From positions 62,001-126,000 of the forward strand of contig NCHN01000001.1 of assembly GCA_002281875.1 (NCBI GenBank): a stretch of DNA of 64,000 bases, given 5' to 3'. Under the pieces are notes generated by a model that worked only from the letters and a program-made list of their open reading frames with translations, had not been told where the DNA came from and made no database searches. Each line of letters starts with the position of its first letter. Position 1 is the first letter of the stretch. The stretch comes from Sphingobacteriia bacterium 24-36-13 (GTDB lineage Bacteria > Bacteroidota > Bacteroidia > Chitinophagales > Chitinophagaceae). Both the position numbers and the translations under genes were made by a program. Below are positions 53,634 through 62,295 of the stretch, piece after piece.

Positions 53634-53667
53634 ATTGCATAACTGTTTTTGTTTAACTTTATGCAAT
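53634..53667. repeat. 9-bp inverted repeat upstream of the Crp/Fnr gene
   Basis: ATTGCATAA (53634-53642) and TTATGCAAT (53659-53667) are perfect inverted arms with a 16-base spacer, followed by ATTTTTAC. It could end the PUL transcript or be an operator for the regulator starting at 53690. Confidence 0.5.
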
Positions 53668-53689
53668 ATTTTTACTTCTAAAGTGTAGC

Positions 53690-54283
53690 ATGAACATTGA
53701 AGTCGACACGTTACTAGCTTATGGTGCCACGTCCAAAAAATGGATAAAGGGAGAACAGATTTTTACGCAAGGAAATGAAGCTAGGTATTATCATCAGATT
53801 GCGGAAGGATCTGTGAAAATGATAACTTCTGCTAATTTATCTAAAGAGTTTATCCAGGGCCTTTTTTTTAAGGGTAATAGTTTTGGGGAGCCTGCATTAA
53901 TGATTGGGAAACCTTATCCAGCAAGTGCATATGCAGAAACCGACTCACTCATTTATCGGTTATCGAAAGAGAAATTTTTAATACTTCTGGAGGATCACCC
54001 ATCTTACTATAAAAATTTATTTTTAATTTTCGCCGAGCGGCTTTACTGTAAGACCCTTACAGCAAATATTTTAATGAATAATTCTCCTGAAGAAAAAATT
54101 ATTGGGTTATTGGAGAAACTAAAAATAGAGAAGAAGCTGAACGAACAAGGATTGGTTCCATATACACGACAGCAAATCGCTGATTTTACAGGATTAAGAG
54201 TAGAAACTGTGATAAGAACGCTTGCTAAACTGGTAGAAAAGAGGCAAGTAGTAATTATTAACCATAAAGTATTTTATTTATGA
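53690..54283 (+). CDS. Crp/Fnr family transcriptional regulator, likely nos regulator
   Basis: 197 residues: effector-binding jelly roll (about 15-120, EQIFTQGNEARYYHQIAEGSVKM), dimer helix, and a winged helix with recognition sequence YTRQQIADFTGLRVETVIRTLAKLVEKRQV (about 160-189). The recognition helix contains the R-x-E-T-V-x-R pattern of FNR/DNR-type proteins that bind TTGAT-N4-ATCAA-like sites. No N-terminal Cys set for an iron-sulfur cluster is visible, so haem or another sensor mode is more likely. It is next to the nos cluster and overlaps the following membrane gene by four bases. Confidence 0.85.
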   Translation: MNIEVDTLLAYGATSKKWIKGEQIFTQGNEARYYHQIAEGSVKMITSANLSKEFIQGLFFKGNSFGEPALMIGKPYPASAYAETDSLIYRLSKEKFLILLEDHPSYYKNLFLIFAERLYCKTLTANILMNNSPEEKIIGLLEKLKIEKKLNEQGLVPYTRQQIADFTGLRVETVIRTLAKLVEKRQVVIINHKVFYL

Positions 54284-55485
54284 AGATTAATCAGTTATTA
54301 AAGGTTGGATTGTACAATTTGGTAATAGTGGCCATTTTAGGGGTTTTAATGCGTTACAAAATTGGGTTCGAACTCCCCATTGTTAACCAAAAAAACCTTC
54401 AATTGGCCCATTCTGGCTTTGCGTTTTCAGGCTTTATATCAATTGTGATTATGAGTCTGATGGTAAAAACGAACCTAAAATGGTTATCAGCTTCGCAAGT
54501 TAAGTTTTTAGAAAGCCAAATTTCCCTGAGCTTGTTTTCAGCATATATTGCTTGTATCGCGTTGATATTTTGGGGCTATGGAGTTTATTCTGTTGTTTTT
54601 CAGGTAGCGGGTTTACTTTTTAATATGCTTTATATTATAGCCTTCATAAAGACGCTGCATCAACATCCGAATAAGGATACTGCAAACTGGTACAAAGCTG
54701 CTGGTATATTCTTTTTCATTTCTGTATTTGCAAGCTTTTGGTTGATTTATATGCTGTTTTCTGGGAATAAAACCCAGCATTCTTATCTAGGAGCAACTTA
54801 TTGGTTTTTACATTTTCAGTACAACGGTTGGTTCTTTTTTGCTTGTATTGGTATGTTTTTTCAGTGGTTAGATCAAATGAATATTGATACGAAGCTTAAT
54901 AGAACTACTTTTTTATATTTCGCCATTAGTTGTATTCCTGCGTATGGCTTGTCTGCACTATGGTTGAATTTACCCGTTTGGATGTATTTATTAGTCGTTA
55001 TTTCGGCTATTCTACAATGTATAGGTGTTATAAAATTCTTCTCCATAGTATTCAACAAAAGAGTGGTTAATGCTATTCATCAGAACCCGGTTGTTAAGCT
55101 ATTATTTATTTTTTCTTTTGGCGCCTTGCTAGTAAAAATATTACTACAAATGGGTTCTACGATCCCGTTCTTAAGCAAATTAGCATTTGGTTTTAGGCCA
55201 ATTGTAATTGCCTATTTACACCTAGTGCTCTTGGCTTTTACCGCATTATTTCTAATTGCCTATACACATCTGACTGCTGGGCTTAATTTTAGTAAGGCTG
55301 CTATTTTAGCGACTAAAGTATTTGCTATTTTTGTAATTTTAAATGAAATGGTATTAGGTGTTCAGGGAATAGCTTCTCTTAGTTATCAGGTAATCCCTTT
55401 TGTAAACGAAGCATTGCTAATAATAGCTGGAGGTATGCTTATTGCTTCAGTAGTTATGATGCCTAGTTCTCAAAAAATAGGATAA
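54280..55485 (+). CDS. Polytopic membrane protein, haem-copper-oxidase subunit I-like
   Basis: 401 residues with about 11-12 membrane helices. Four membrane His stand out: H44 in LQLAHSGFAFSGFIS, H178 in WFLHFQYNGWFFF, and H314 and H330 in YLHLVLLAFTALFLIAYTH. The first two recall the haem-ligand helices of cbb3/NorB-type subunit I (RxH... and GHNxVGFF). The full oxidase His set is not visible, so it may be a haem sensor, assembly factor or degenerate oxidase. It is translationally coupled to the Crp/Fnr gene (ATGA overlap), which suggests they act together. Confidence 0.6.
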   Translation: MKINQLLKVGLYNLVIVAILGVLMRYKIGFELPIVNQKNLQLAHSGFAFSGFISIVIMSLMVKTNLKWLSASQVKFLESQISLSLFSAYIACIALIFWGYGVYSVVFQVAGLLFNMLYIIAFIKTLHQHPNKDTANWYKAAGIFFFISVFASFWLIYMLFSGNKTQHSYLGATYWFLHFQYNGWFFFACIGMFFQWLDQMNIDTKLNRTTFLYFAISCIPAYGLSALWLNLPVWMYLLVVISAILQCIGVIKFFSIVFNKRVVNAIHQNPVVKLLFIFSFGALLVKILLQMGSTIPFLSKLAFGFRPIVIAYLHLVLLAFTALFLIAYTHLTAGLNFSKAAILATKVFAIFVILNEMVLGVQGIASLSYQVIPFVNEALLIIAGGMLIASVVMMPSSQKIG

Positions 55486-55500
55486 AAATTATCTTAAAAT

Positions 55501-55544
55501 GTGATTGAAATCATATAACTATTTAATGCTATTTTAGAACTTCG
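55501..55544 (+). promoter_or_regulatory. FNR-like operator upstream of the fasciclin gene
   Basis: GTGATTGAAATCAT (55501-55514) has the FNR core TGAT-N4-ATCA. Its centre, 55507.5, is 29.5 nt before a degenerate -7 element, GAACTTCG (55537-55544, 4 of 6 bases), as expected for an activator-dependent promoter. Confidence 0.62.
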
Positions 55545-55565
55545 CTTAAACAATAAACATATTTT

Positions 55566-56123
55566 ATGAAAAAAAATGCAATCCTTTTATCTGGACTAGT
55601 TCTACTTTTTGCTACCGGATGCTCAAACGGAAATACAACTGAAACGGAAAATGCAAGCCCTGCAACCGTTACTGAAACTGGCGCAGGTCAATCTGCGGTA
55701 CAGGATGAAACATCTAATCCTAATATTGTTCAAGTTGCTGTTGGCAGCAAGGACCATAGCACGTTAGTTGCAGCAGTTAAAGCCGCAGAATTGGTGGATG
55801 CATTGAGTAATGCCGGTCCATTTACTGTATTTGCTCCAACAAATGCTGCTTTTGAAAAATTACCAGCTGGAACAGTAGATGATTTATTAAAGCCTGAAAA
55901 AAAGGCAGATTTAAAAAATATATTAGAATACCATACTTATGTAGGTGTTTTAAAAGCTGAATACATGCAAGATGGTCAAGAATTTGAACAAGTAAACGGC
56001 GGTAAAGTAAAAATTACCAAGAAAGATGATAAGGTTTTTGTAAATGGTTCTGAAGTGGTAGCCTCAATAGTTACTTCTAATGGAATCATCCATGTAATTA
56101 ATGATGTTCTATTGCCTAAATAG
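55566..56123 (+). CDS. Fasciclin-domain lipoprotein
   Basis: 185 residues with lipobox LLFATGC and a Thr/Glu-rich linker before one FAS1 domain (about 50-185): KDHSTLVAAVKAAELVDALSNAGPFTVFAPTNAAFEKLP and SNGIIHVINDVLLPK. FAS1 lipoproteins are periplasmic or surface adhesion-like folds. They are often found with denitrification and copper enzymes in Bacteroidota, but their role there is not established. Its promoter carries an FNR-type site like that of the nos operon. Confidence 0.88.
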   Translation: MKKNAILLSGLVLLFATGCSNGNTTETENASPATVTETGAGQSAVQDETSNPNIVQVAVGSKDHSTLVAAVKAAELVDALSNAGPFTVFAPTNAAFEKLPAGTVDDLLKPEKKADLKNILEYHTYVGVLKAEYMQDGQEFEQVNGGKVKITKKDDKVFVNGSEVVASIVTSNGIIHVINDVLLPK

Positions 56124-56124
56124 A

Positions 56125-56496
56125 TTAACTGAACATTTTTATTTGCATTACAGTAGCAATGCTTGTTGCCCTTTGCTTTGCAAGTTCACTAGTATTTCCT
56201 TCAAATAATTCATCTACTGTTTCTGTAAATAAATGAATCCATCTTTGAAAATGCTCCATCTTCATGGGGCATTTTTGATGTATATCCCTATGCTTGGCCA
56301 TGGGATTTCCTTCATACTTTCCTGCGTAGAATAAGATATTATCCCAAAAGTCATACATGACAGGTAAGTGTTTTTCCCAATCAACAGCTACTATTTCAGA
56401 AAAGAAAAATGAAATCAGTTCATCTTCTCTGACTTTATTATAAAAGCTATTGACCAATAATTCCACATCGGCTCTGTTGCTTATATCTTTTTTCAT
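56125..56496 (-). CDS. Group III truncated haemoglobin
   Basis: 123 residues of the 2-on-2 globin fold: VELLVNSFYNKVREDELISFFF, WEKHLPVMYDFWDNIL and NPMAKHRDIHQKCPMKMEHFQRWIHLFTETVDELF, with a candidate proximal His in MEHFQRW. Group III truncated globins bind O2 or NO. Together with the nos genes it may detoxify NO. It converges with the fasciclin gene, leaving one base between the stops, and lies downstream of nosY on the same strand. Confidence 0.85.
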   Translation of the reverse strand: MKKDISNRADVELLVNSFYNKVREDELISFFFSEIVAVDWEKHLPVMYDFWDNILFYAGKYEGNPMAKHRDIHQKCPMKMEHFQRWIHLFTETVDELFEGNTSELAKQRATSIATVMQIKMFS

Positions 56497-56525
56497 TGGA
56501 TGATTTTAACAAATAAAAATGTTTA

Positions 56526-57293
56526 TTATAAATCCTTTTTCTTGAATTTCTTTAAAGAGACTAGAAAAGGGATAGTTGACCATAATATTAAGAGGGTAAA
56601 CGAAATACTCATGCCAACGGTATTGCCAAAAAAGTTTCTAAAGATGGCGCCAGTATATCCCATGATTGCTGTAGAATCTAGTTGCAGCAATAATAAGATT
56701 CTAGATAGGTCTAGAGGGCTTAATGCAGTCATTAATACCATTGGTTTCTCAATAGGGTAGTCGGCAAATTGGAACATTAAAAACAACAAAAGGCCATCAA
56801 ACAACAACGCAAAATATATCCAGATTAATATAGTTAATCCAATTCCTTTTGCCTTATCTCGGTAAATAATGGTACTCAATAATGCCAATGAAACGAAAAT
56901 AACCGTAATTAAAATTCCAACAACAAGCATTAGTAAACTGATGGTGAATTCTGCGAATAATAATAATGGAATTCCTGCACCAATTATAAATGCTGTTACT
57001 AAGCTTCCACATAACCCCCAATAGAGGCTTAACCATATCTTACTTCTTTTTATTGGATGACTAACCAATAGTTCAATGAACTCACTACTATTGTAAATAT
57101 AAATGGCTGAAAAAAGAACAGAAACTAGCGGAACGGTTAGTAAAATCAGATTCAATAAGGTGAGCATTCCTTTAGCACTATTGTCTTCTAGGGTAAATGC
57201 TGACCAGGCAACGAGTGACATCATTACCATATAAGCAATTACAAACTTGTTTTTTAAAATATCAAGCATTACATATTTAAAAATTCTACCCAT
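56526..57293 (-). CDS. nosY: NosY-like ABC transporter permease
   Basis: 255 residues with about six membrane helices in the ABC2 permease arrangement; SSEFIELLVSHPIKRSKIWLSLYWG is the typical cytoplasmic coupling segment. It directly follows nosF with no spacer. NosDFY is needed to deliver sulfur or copper for the CuZ cluster of N2O reductase in the periplasm. It is the last nos gene before the globin. Confidence 0.85.
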   Translation of the reverse strand: MGRIFKYVMLDILKNKFVIAYMVMMSLVAWSAFTLEDNSAKGMLTLLNLILLTVPLVSVLFSAIYIYNSSEFIELLVSHPIKRSKIWLSLYWGLCGSLVTAFIIGAGIPLLLFAEFTISLLMLVVGILITVIFVSLALLSTIIYRDKAKGIGLTILIWIYFALLFDGLLLFLMFQFADYPIEKPMVLMTALSPLDLSRILLLLQLDSTAIMGYTGAIFRNFFGNTVGMSISFTLLILWSTIPFLVSLKKFKKKDL

Positions 57294-57998
57294 CTATTTA
57301 TTTTTTAAAATTTGTAAAATAGCACTTGAAATTTTCGCTGTTTGAGTTGATTCTTTAAGTGCTGTTACTGCTCGATGAAAAATAATATTCCCCTCTTGCA
57401 TAAAAATGATTTCACTAACCATATCATCTAATTCACTTAATAAATGAGATGTTATAATGATTAGTTTTCCATTTCCTTTTTCTTTAATGATTTTTTGTTT
57501 CAAAATTTCTGCTGCAATTGGATCCAAGCCAGCCGTTGGCTCATCTAGAATAAGTATACTAGGATTGAATAAGAAGGAAAGTACTGCGCTTACTTTTTGC
57601 ATTGTTCCACCACTGAGGGTACTCATTTTCTTGTCTAATAACTTGTCAAGCTCGTAAGCTTTATATAATTCTTCGTCTAATGGTTTTTTTTCGTTTCGAA
57701 TACCTTTCACCATATCAATAATTTGACCGATGGTCATATTTTGAGGGTATCTTCCAATTTGTGGCATGTAGCCTATATGCTGTTTGTATAATTCGCTCTT
57801 AGTAATAGACTCATTATTTACTAAAATACTGCCACTGTCAGCCATTACCATACCTAAAATGATTTTCATTAAAGTGGTTTTGCCGCAGCCGTTAGGACCT
57901 ATCAATGCAATGCACTCACCTTTTTTAAGTGTAAGATCAATCCCATTTAGCACAACAAGTTTTCCGAATTTCTTTTTTATATTTTCTACAGTAATCAT
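57294..57998 (-). CDS. nosF: NosF-like ABC transporter ATPase
   Basis: 234 residues with Walker A IGPNGCGKTTLMKI (about 33-46), Q loop YMPQIGRYP, signature LSGGTMQKV, Walker B ILILDEPTAGLDP and H loop IITSHLL. It powers the NosY permease to support NosD in CuZ-cluster assembly. The gene overlaps the nosD end by four bases and abuts nosY. Confidence 0.9.
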   Translation of the reverse strand: MITVENIKKKFGKLVVLNGIDLTLKKGECIALIGPNGCGKTTLMKIILGMVMADSGSILVNNESITKSELYKQHIGYMPQIGRYPQNMTIGQIIDMVKGIRNEKKPLDEELYKAYELDKLLDKKMSTLSGGTMQKVSAVLSFLFNPSILILDEPTAGLDPIAAEILKQKIIKEKGNGKLIIITSHLLSELDDMVSEIIFMQEGNIIFHRAVTALKESTQTAKISSAILQILKNK

Positions 57999-59227
57999 AA
58001 TCTTAAAGCACTCATAAGTGGTTTATTGTCAATAAAATTTTCAGGTGTTAAACTTGGAATCTTTTTTTCTGATTGATCTAAAAGCGACACAAAAAAGCTT
58101 CTGAACAAAATCATAGCAGTGGGGTTGCTCTCCACAATAACAGAGTACAGACTTAGTGGTCTATATGGAACATCTCCAATTTTGTCTTTATTTAAATCGT
58201 AGCCACTGTATTTATCCCAATAGTTTTGTGAAAAAATATTTAATAGCAAAGTGCCATTGGTACTAACATCAAAAGTGTTTTTAATAAAATTATTTTTTTG
58301 GATAATATTGTCCATGCAATTCGCTTGTATTTTCAATCCCCATCCATTATTACTAAAAACATTATTTTCTACAATCGTTCTATTGCTGCCATCCATGAAA
58401 ATGGCGGCCGTATTTTTGTTAAAATGATTTCCCGATAAATGACAGTCAGATATTTCTTTGAATAATAATCCGTATGCTGCGTCTCCCCAATTTTCATTGA
58501 AAGTATTGTTCATCATGGTAATTTTTTTAGAGAACATAACGGCCACTCCAGCGCCATTTCTACTAAAAATATTGGTGAAGTATGAATCATTATTTGAATT
58601 CATAAAATGTAATCCATAACGAATATTATCAGTAACAATATTTCTCCATATCACTGAATTATTTACAAATTCAAAATAGACCCCATCTCTACAACCATTG
58701 ATATTGTTACCTATAATTTGTAGGCTATCACTTTTCCAACAATGCACTCCATTCCCAATTGTTTGTTCTTCTTTGCCAAATGCAATGATGGAGTTGTTTT
58801 TAATGAGGCAATTGGTACTGAATTGAATGTATATGCCAAAAAAATTGTCGAATAATTCATTATCGATAATGGTAACTTTCGTTGCTTCGTATACTTTTAT
58901 CCCTCCTGGGTCGTCTAAGCTTGCATAACCAGAGTGCTGAACCCTCAATCCTTTTATTGTAACATAGCTCGATTTGATTGATAATACTTCATATTTTTTG
59001 TCGCCATCTAATATTGGTCGATCAATACCTATGATCGTTATGGCTTTTTGAACAATTATATTTCCTTCCTTATATAGACCTTTATGGATATAAACAGTGT
59101 CACCTTCATTGGTTACTGCCAAAGCAGATTTAATGGTTTTATATGGATGCTGCGCACCAACGTGGAATACTTTTCCTGAAGCTGATAATCCTTTAAATAG
59201 GAGTAGAACAATAAAAAAACACTTCAT
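57995..59227 (-). CDS. nosD: NosD periplasmic copper-cluster maturation protein
   Basis: 410 residues with a signal peptide (about 1-18) and a right-handed parallel beta-helix built of CASH/PbH1 repeats: VQKAITIIGIDRPILDGD, IYIQFSTNCLIKNNSI, GVYFEFVNNSVIWRNIVTDNIRYGLHFMNSNNDSYFTNIF, etc. NosD is the periplasmic partner of the NosFY ABC complex in maturation of the tetranuclear CuZ site. The start lies two bases after the NosL fusion stop. Confidence 0.9.
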   Translation of the reverse strand: MKCFFIVLLLFKGLSASGKVFHVGAQHPYKTIKSALAVTNEGDTVYIHKGLYKEGNIIVQKAITIIGIDRPILDGDKKYEVLSIKSSYVTIKGLRVQHSGYASLDDPGGIKVYEATKVTIIDNELFDNFFGIYIQFSTNCLIKNNSIIAFGKEEQTIGNGVHCWKSDSLQIIGNNINGCRDGVYFEFVNNSVIWRNIVTDNIRYGLHFMNSNNDSYFTNIFSRNGAGVAVMFSKKITMMNNTFNENWGDAAYGLLFKEISDCHLSGNHFNKNTAAIFMDGSNRTIVENNVFSNNGWGLKIQANCMDNIIQKNNFIKNTFDVSTNGTLLLNIFSQNYWDKYSGYDLNKDKIGDVPYRPLSLYSVIVESNPTAMILFRSFFVSLLDQSEKKIPSLTPENFIDNKPLMSALRL

Positions 59228-59228
59228 T

Positions 59229-60233
59229 TTATTGAATTATATTCTCCCAGGAAATAATTGAAACAACAGCAGACTTTGCCAAATTCTCAGCTGCTTCTTT
59301 TTGCGCAAATGCGGCTGTATTGCTACCCATAGGACTTTTAATGGTTTCATGCTTTACATACCATGCTTTGGTGGCATCAATCAAATGATTATCGGCATTG
59401 TAGTCATTTACAAAATATTGTTTTAGGACAATTTTCTGATTGGATTTATTAAATGAAATCATGCAGTTTAAATCATCAAATTTGTAAATTCTTCCTTTAT
59501 CGCTGATTGCTTCTGCACCAAATCTTGCATCTGCAACAGTCATCTTGCAAAACTCGCATTGGTCTTTATTTAAAACCAATTTTTCAGGTTGTGTATTTCC
59601 ACATGCACTAAATAAAAACAGCAATAAAACGGTGGTAACTACTTTGGGTTTTATTATTTTTTTTAACCACCCTGCCTCGATTGCTACAGCAAGTAAACAT
59701 AAAAGTCCAGCACCAATAAATAGCCATCCGCCCATATCTGGTATAGAATAAGCTCCAAAGTTGAGTAATTGTTTAAATCCAATGAGTGGTGGTTGGTAAG
59801 CCATGCCTGGAACAATAATGGCAGCATTCGGGTCTAAGTTATGGCCATAGTTATATTCCCATCTCCAAAAATCAACCATTGCAACAATGCCAAATACTAC
59901 AAAAGCAATAAAAGTGGTGTAAAGCATTTTTCTACCACCCTTAATTCCTGTGATGAACATTAAAATAGCATAGAAGCCAATAATATAGGGAAGAAGGGTG
60001 AATTCAATAAAGTTTTCTTCATGTAAAGTTTGCATCCCTATATAGTGATTCAAACCATTAATTATAGCAACATCACCTCCTAATTTGTAAGAAAATATTT
60101 TTAAGCCTAATCCCTCTGGATATTGCGGCGCATCTAGTTCAATTCTCCATATTGGTAACACAATTGATACAGCTAAAAAAATACCACTAATGATTAGTAA
60201 CCATTTTGATAATTTTGATATTTCTATTTTCAT
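59229..60233 (-). CDS. Membrane domain fused to NosL copper chaperone
   Basis: 334 residues. Residues about 1-205 contain four to five membrane helices (LLIISGIFLAVSIVLPIWRIEL, FIEFTLLPYIIGFYAILMFI, etc.). A helix followed by LFLFSACGNTQ looks like an internal former lipobox. Residues about 215-334 are a NosL domain: LNKDQCEFCKMTVADARFGAEAISDKGRIYKFDDLNCMISF, with the Cys-x2-Cys-x-Met copper site. NosL carries Cu(I) to apo-NosZ. The fusion joins what are two genes in classical nos clusters and tethers the chaperone to the inner membrane. Confidence 0.85.
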   Translation of the reverse strand: MKIEISKLSKWLLIISGIFLAVSIVLPIWRIELDAPQYPEGLGLKIFSYKLGGDVAIINGLNHYIGMQTLHEENFIEFTLLPYIIGFYAILMFITGIKGGRKMLYTTFIAFVVFGIVAMVDFWRWEYNYGHNLDPNAAIIVPGMAYQPPLIGFKQLLNFGAYSIPDMGGWLFIGAGLLCLLAVAIEAGWLKKIIKPKVVTTVLLLFLFSACGNTQPEKLVLNKDQCEFCKMTVADARFGAEAISDKGRIYKFDDLNCMISFNKSNQKIVLKQYFVNDYNADNHLIDATKAWYVKHETIKSPMGSNTAAFAQKEAAENLAKSAVVSIISWENIIQ

Positions 60234-60251
60234 CTTTCTATTTTTAAAATA

Positions 60252-60285
60252 AAAAAGGAGCAGTTATGATTTACTGCTCCTTTTT
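60252..60285 (-). terminator. Strong bidirectional hairpin between nosZ and the nosL fusion gene
   Basis: Perfect 13-bp inverted arms AAAAAGGAGCAGT / ACTGCTCCTTTTT with an eight-base loop and a T run on both strands. Lying between two same-strand nos genes, it probably limits readthrough so that nosZ is made in excess over the maturation genes. Confidence 0.85.
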
Positions 60286-60296
60286 GTATAAACTAT

Positions 60297-62273
60297 TTAC
60301 TTAGTTTCTGGAACAGGTTTTCCTAAACTAAAGCTAAGCGGCACATTGCTTCCAGCAGGAGAAACTCTGATATATCCTTGCATTTCTTGGTGTAATGCAC
60401 TACAGAAGTCTGTACAATACATTGGGAACATACCAGGTTTTTTAGGTAACCACTTTAAAGTAGTCGTTTCACCTGGCATAATCAATAATTCTGCATTGTC
60501 AGCTCCTTTGATAGCAAAACCATGCGGAACATCCCAATCTTGTTCTAAGTTAGTTACGTGGAAATACACTTCATCTCCAACTTTGATTCCTTCAATATTA
60601 TCAGGCGCAAAGTGTGAACGGATAGAGGTCATATAAACATGCACTTTATTTCCTTCTCTGGTTACTTTAGCGTTTGCTTCACCTTGTGTTACATAAGGGT
60701 GCTTGTTATCAGACAATTTATATAATTTCAATTGTCCATTATTTCTAATGATATCCGCTGGTGCAGACTGAGCATAGTGTGGTTCACCAATAGTAGGGTA
60801 GTCTAGAATCAGCTGCATTTTATCTCCACTAATATCATATAGTTGAGCACTTTGTGCTAATTCAGGACCAGTTGGTAAATAACGATCTTTAGTGATCTTA
60901 TTGTACGCAACAAGGTATTTACCATTTGGCTTTTTAGTGTTACCACCAGGGATGCTTAAGTGACCAACAGAATAATAAGTTGGAACACGGTCAAGCACTT
61001 TTAAATCTTTAATATTCCATTTAACAACTTCAGAAGATACAAAGAAAGAAGTGTAGGCATTTCCTCTACCATCAAATTCGGTATGCAAAGGTCCTAAACC
61101 TGGTTTTTTTACTTCACCGAATAATGCAGACTCGTATTTAATTACAGGAATACCTTCGTAATCTCCATCATAAGATTTAGCAGCGATAGATTGTTGAATT
61201 TTATCAAAGCTAAATACAGGGATTAAGGCAGCTAGTTTACCAGAACCAACAATGTATTCACCAGTTGGATCTACGTCACAACCATGTGGAGATTTAGGAC
61301 AAGGAATAAAGTAAACGATGTCTTTAAATTCTTTTACATCTAATACCAATACTTCTTCTTCCATTTTAGAAGTTGCAGTGTGAGTAGCTTCATTCCAAGT
61401 GTTATGGGCATATTTAGTTTTTACTTTTTTGCCTTTACCTGCTTTGATGTATTCCTCTGCTTTTTTCCAGTTTACTGCCATTATAAAGTCTTTATCTTTT
61501 TGAGAAGCATTGACTTCTAATAAAGTACTTGCTTGTTCAGTATTGTAGCAGCTAAAGAAAAACCAACCATGTGATTTGCCTTTGCCGGCTCTAGCCAAGT
61601 CAAAGTTTACGCCAGGTGTTTTTAATTGGAATGCAACTTTCATTTCCCCTGTTTCTTTTGCAACGCTCACAAAAGAGATATGGCCTTTAAAGTTTTTCTT
61701 GTAAGAATTGATAGGAACATCACCGTTGTCTTCATCAGAAGGAACGCTAAAACGTGTTCCTGCTACAATGTATTCAGAGTTTTCAGTTCCAAAAGGAGAA
61801 CTGTGGTTTCCAGCACTATTGGGAAGTTCTATTATCTCAGCAGTTTTGAAAGTTTTCAAATCAATTCTTGCTAAACGTGGCGTATTGTTACCATTTGCAA
61901 AAACCCATTTACCGTCGATTTCACCATTGGTCTGGCTCATTTCGGTGTGGTGTAAATCGTCCCAAGGAACAAAACCATGAGAAGTATTTAGCATTGGTTT
62001 TGTTTCTTCGCTATATCCCCATCCTTTTTCAGGATCAACAGAGAATACAGGAATTACCCTAAGCAAACGGCCACTAGGTAATCCGTATACACTCATTTGT
62101 CCGCTGAATCCACCAGATACGAAATTATAGAATTCATCGTATTTGCCAGGTGCAACATAAGCTTTTGCAGCAGCGTCTCCACTTACTGCACTACCTGTGC
62201 TTTTGGGTTTACACGAGAACAATGCAGCAGCAGATATCACTGCAGCAATCGAAGTTGATTGTATTAGTTTCAT
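60297..62273 (-). CDS. nosZ: Nitrous-oxide reductase, clade II (Sec-type lipoprotein)
   Basis: 658 residues. The signal ends in a lipobox (AAALFSC), so this is a Sec-exported lipoprotein, typical of clade II (atypical) NosZ, instead of the Tat signal of clade I. The CuZ ligand His occur in a seven-bladed propeller: DDLHHTEMS, SPHGCDVDPTG, GPLHTEFDGRGNAY, GHLSIPGG and GEPHYAQ. The C-terminal CuA domain carries C620, C624, H628 and M631 in YCTDFCSALHQEM. It reduces N2O to N2 in the periplasm. No nosR is present, also clade II-like. Confidence 0.95.
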   Translation of the reverse strand: MKLIQSTSIAAVISAAALFSCKPKSTGSAVSGDAAAKAYVAPGKYDEFYNFVSGGFSGQMSVYGLPSGRLLRVIPVFSVDPEKGWGYSEETKPMLNTSHGFVPWDDLHHTEMSQTNGEIDGKWVFANGNNTPRLARIDLKTFKTAEIIELPNSAGNHSSPFGTENSEYIVAGTRFSVPSDEDNGDVPINSYKKNFKGHISFVSVAKETGEMKVAFQLKTPGVNFDLARAGKGKSHGWFFFSCYNTEQASTLLEVNASQKDKDFIMAVNWKKAEEYIKAGKGKKVKTKYAHNTWNEATHTATSKMEEEVLVLDVKEFKDIVYFIPCPKSPHGCDVDPTGEYIVGSGKLAALIPVFSFDKIQQSIAAKSYDGDYEGIPVIKYESALFGEVKKPGLGPLHTEFDGRGNAYTSFFVSSEVVKWNIKDLKVLDRVPTYYSVGHLSIPGGNTKKPNGKYLVAYNKITKDRYLPTGPELAQSAQLYDISGDKMQLILDYPTIGEPHYAQSAPADIIRNNGQLKLYKLSDNKHPYVTQGEANAKVTREGNKVHVYMTSIRSHFAPDNIEGIKVGDEVYFHVTNLEQDWDVPHGFAIKGADNAELLIMPGETTTLKWLPKKPGMFPMYCTDFCSALHQEMQGYIRVSPAGSNVPLSFSLGKPVPETK

Positions 62274-62295
62274 GTTGATTTAATTGGTTTATTAT

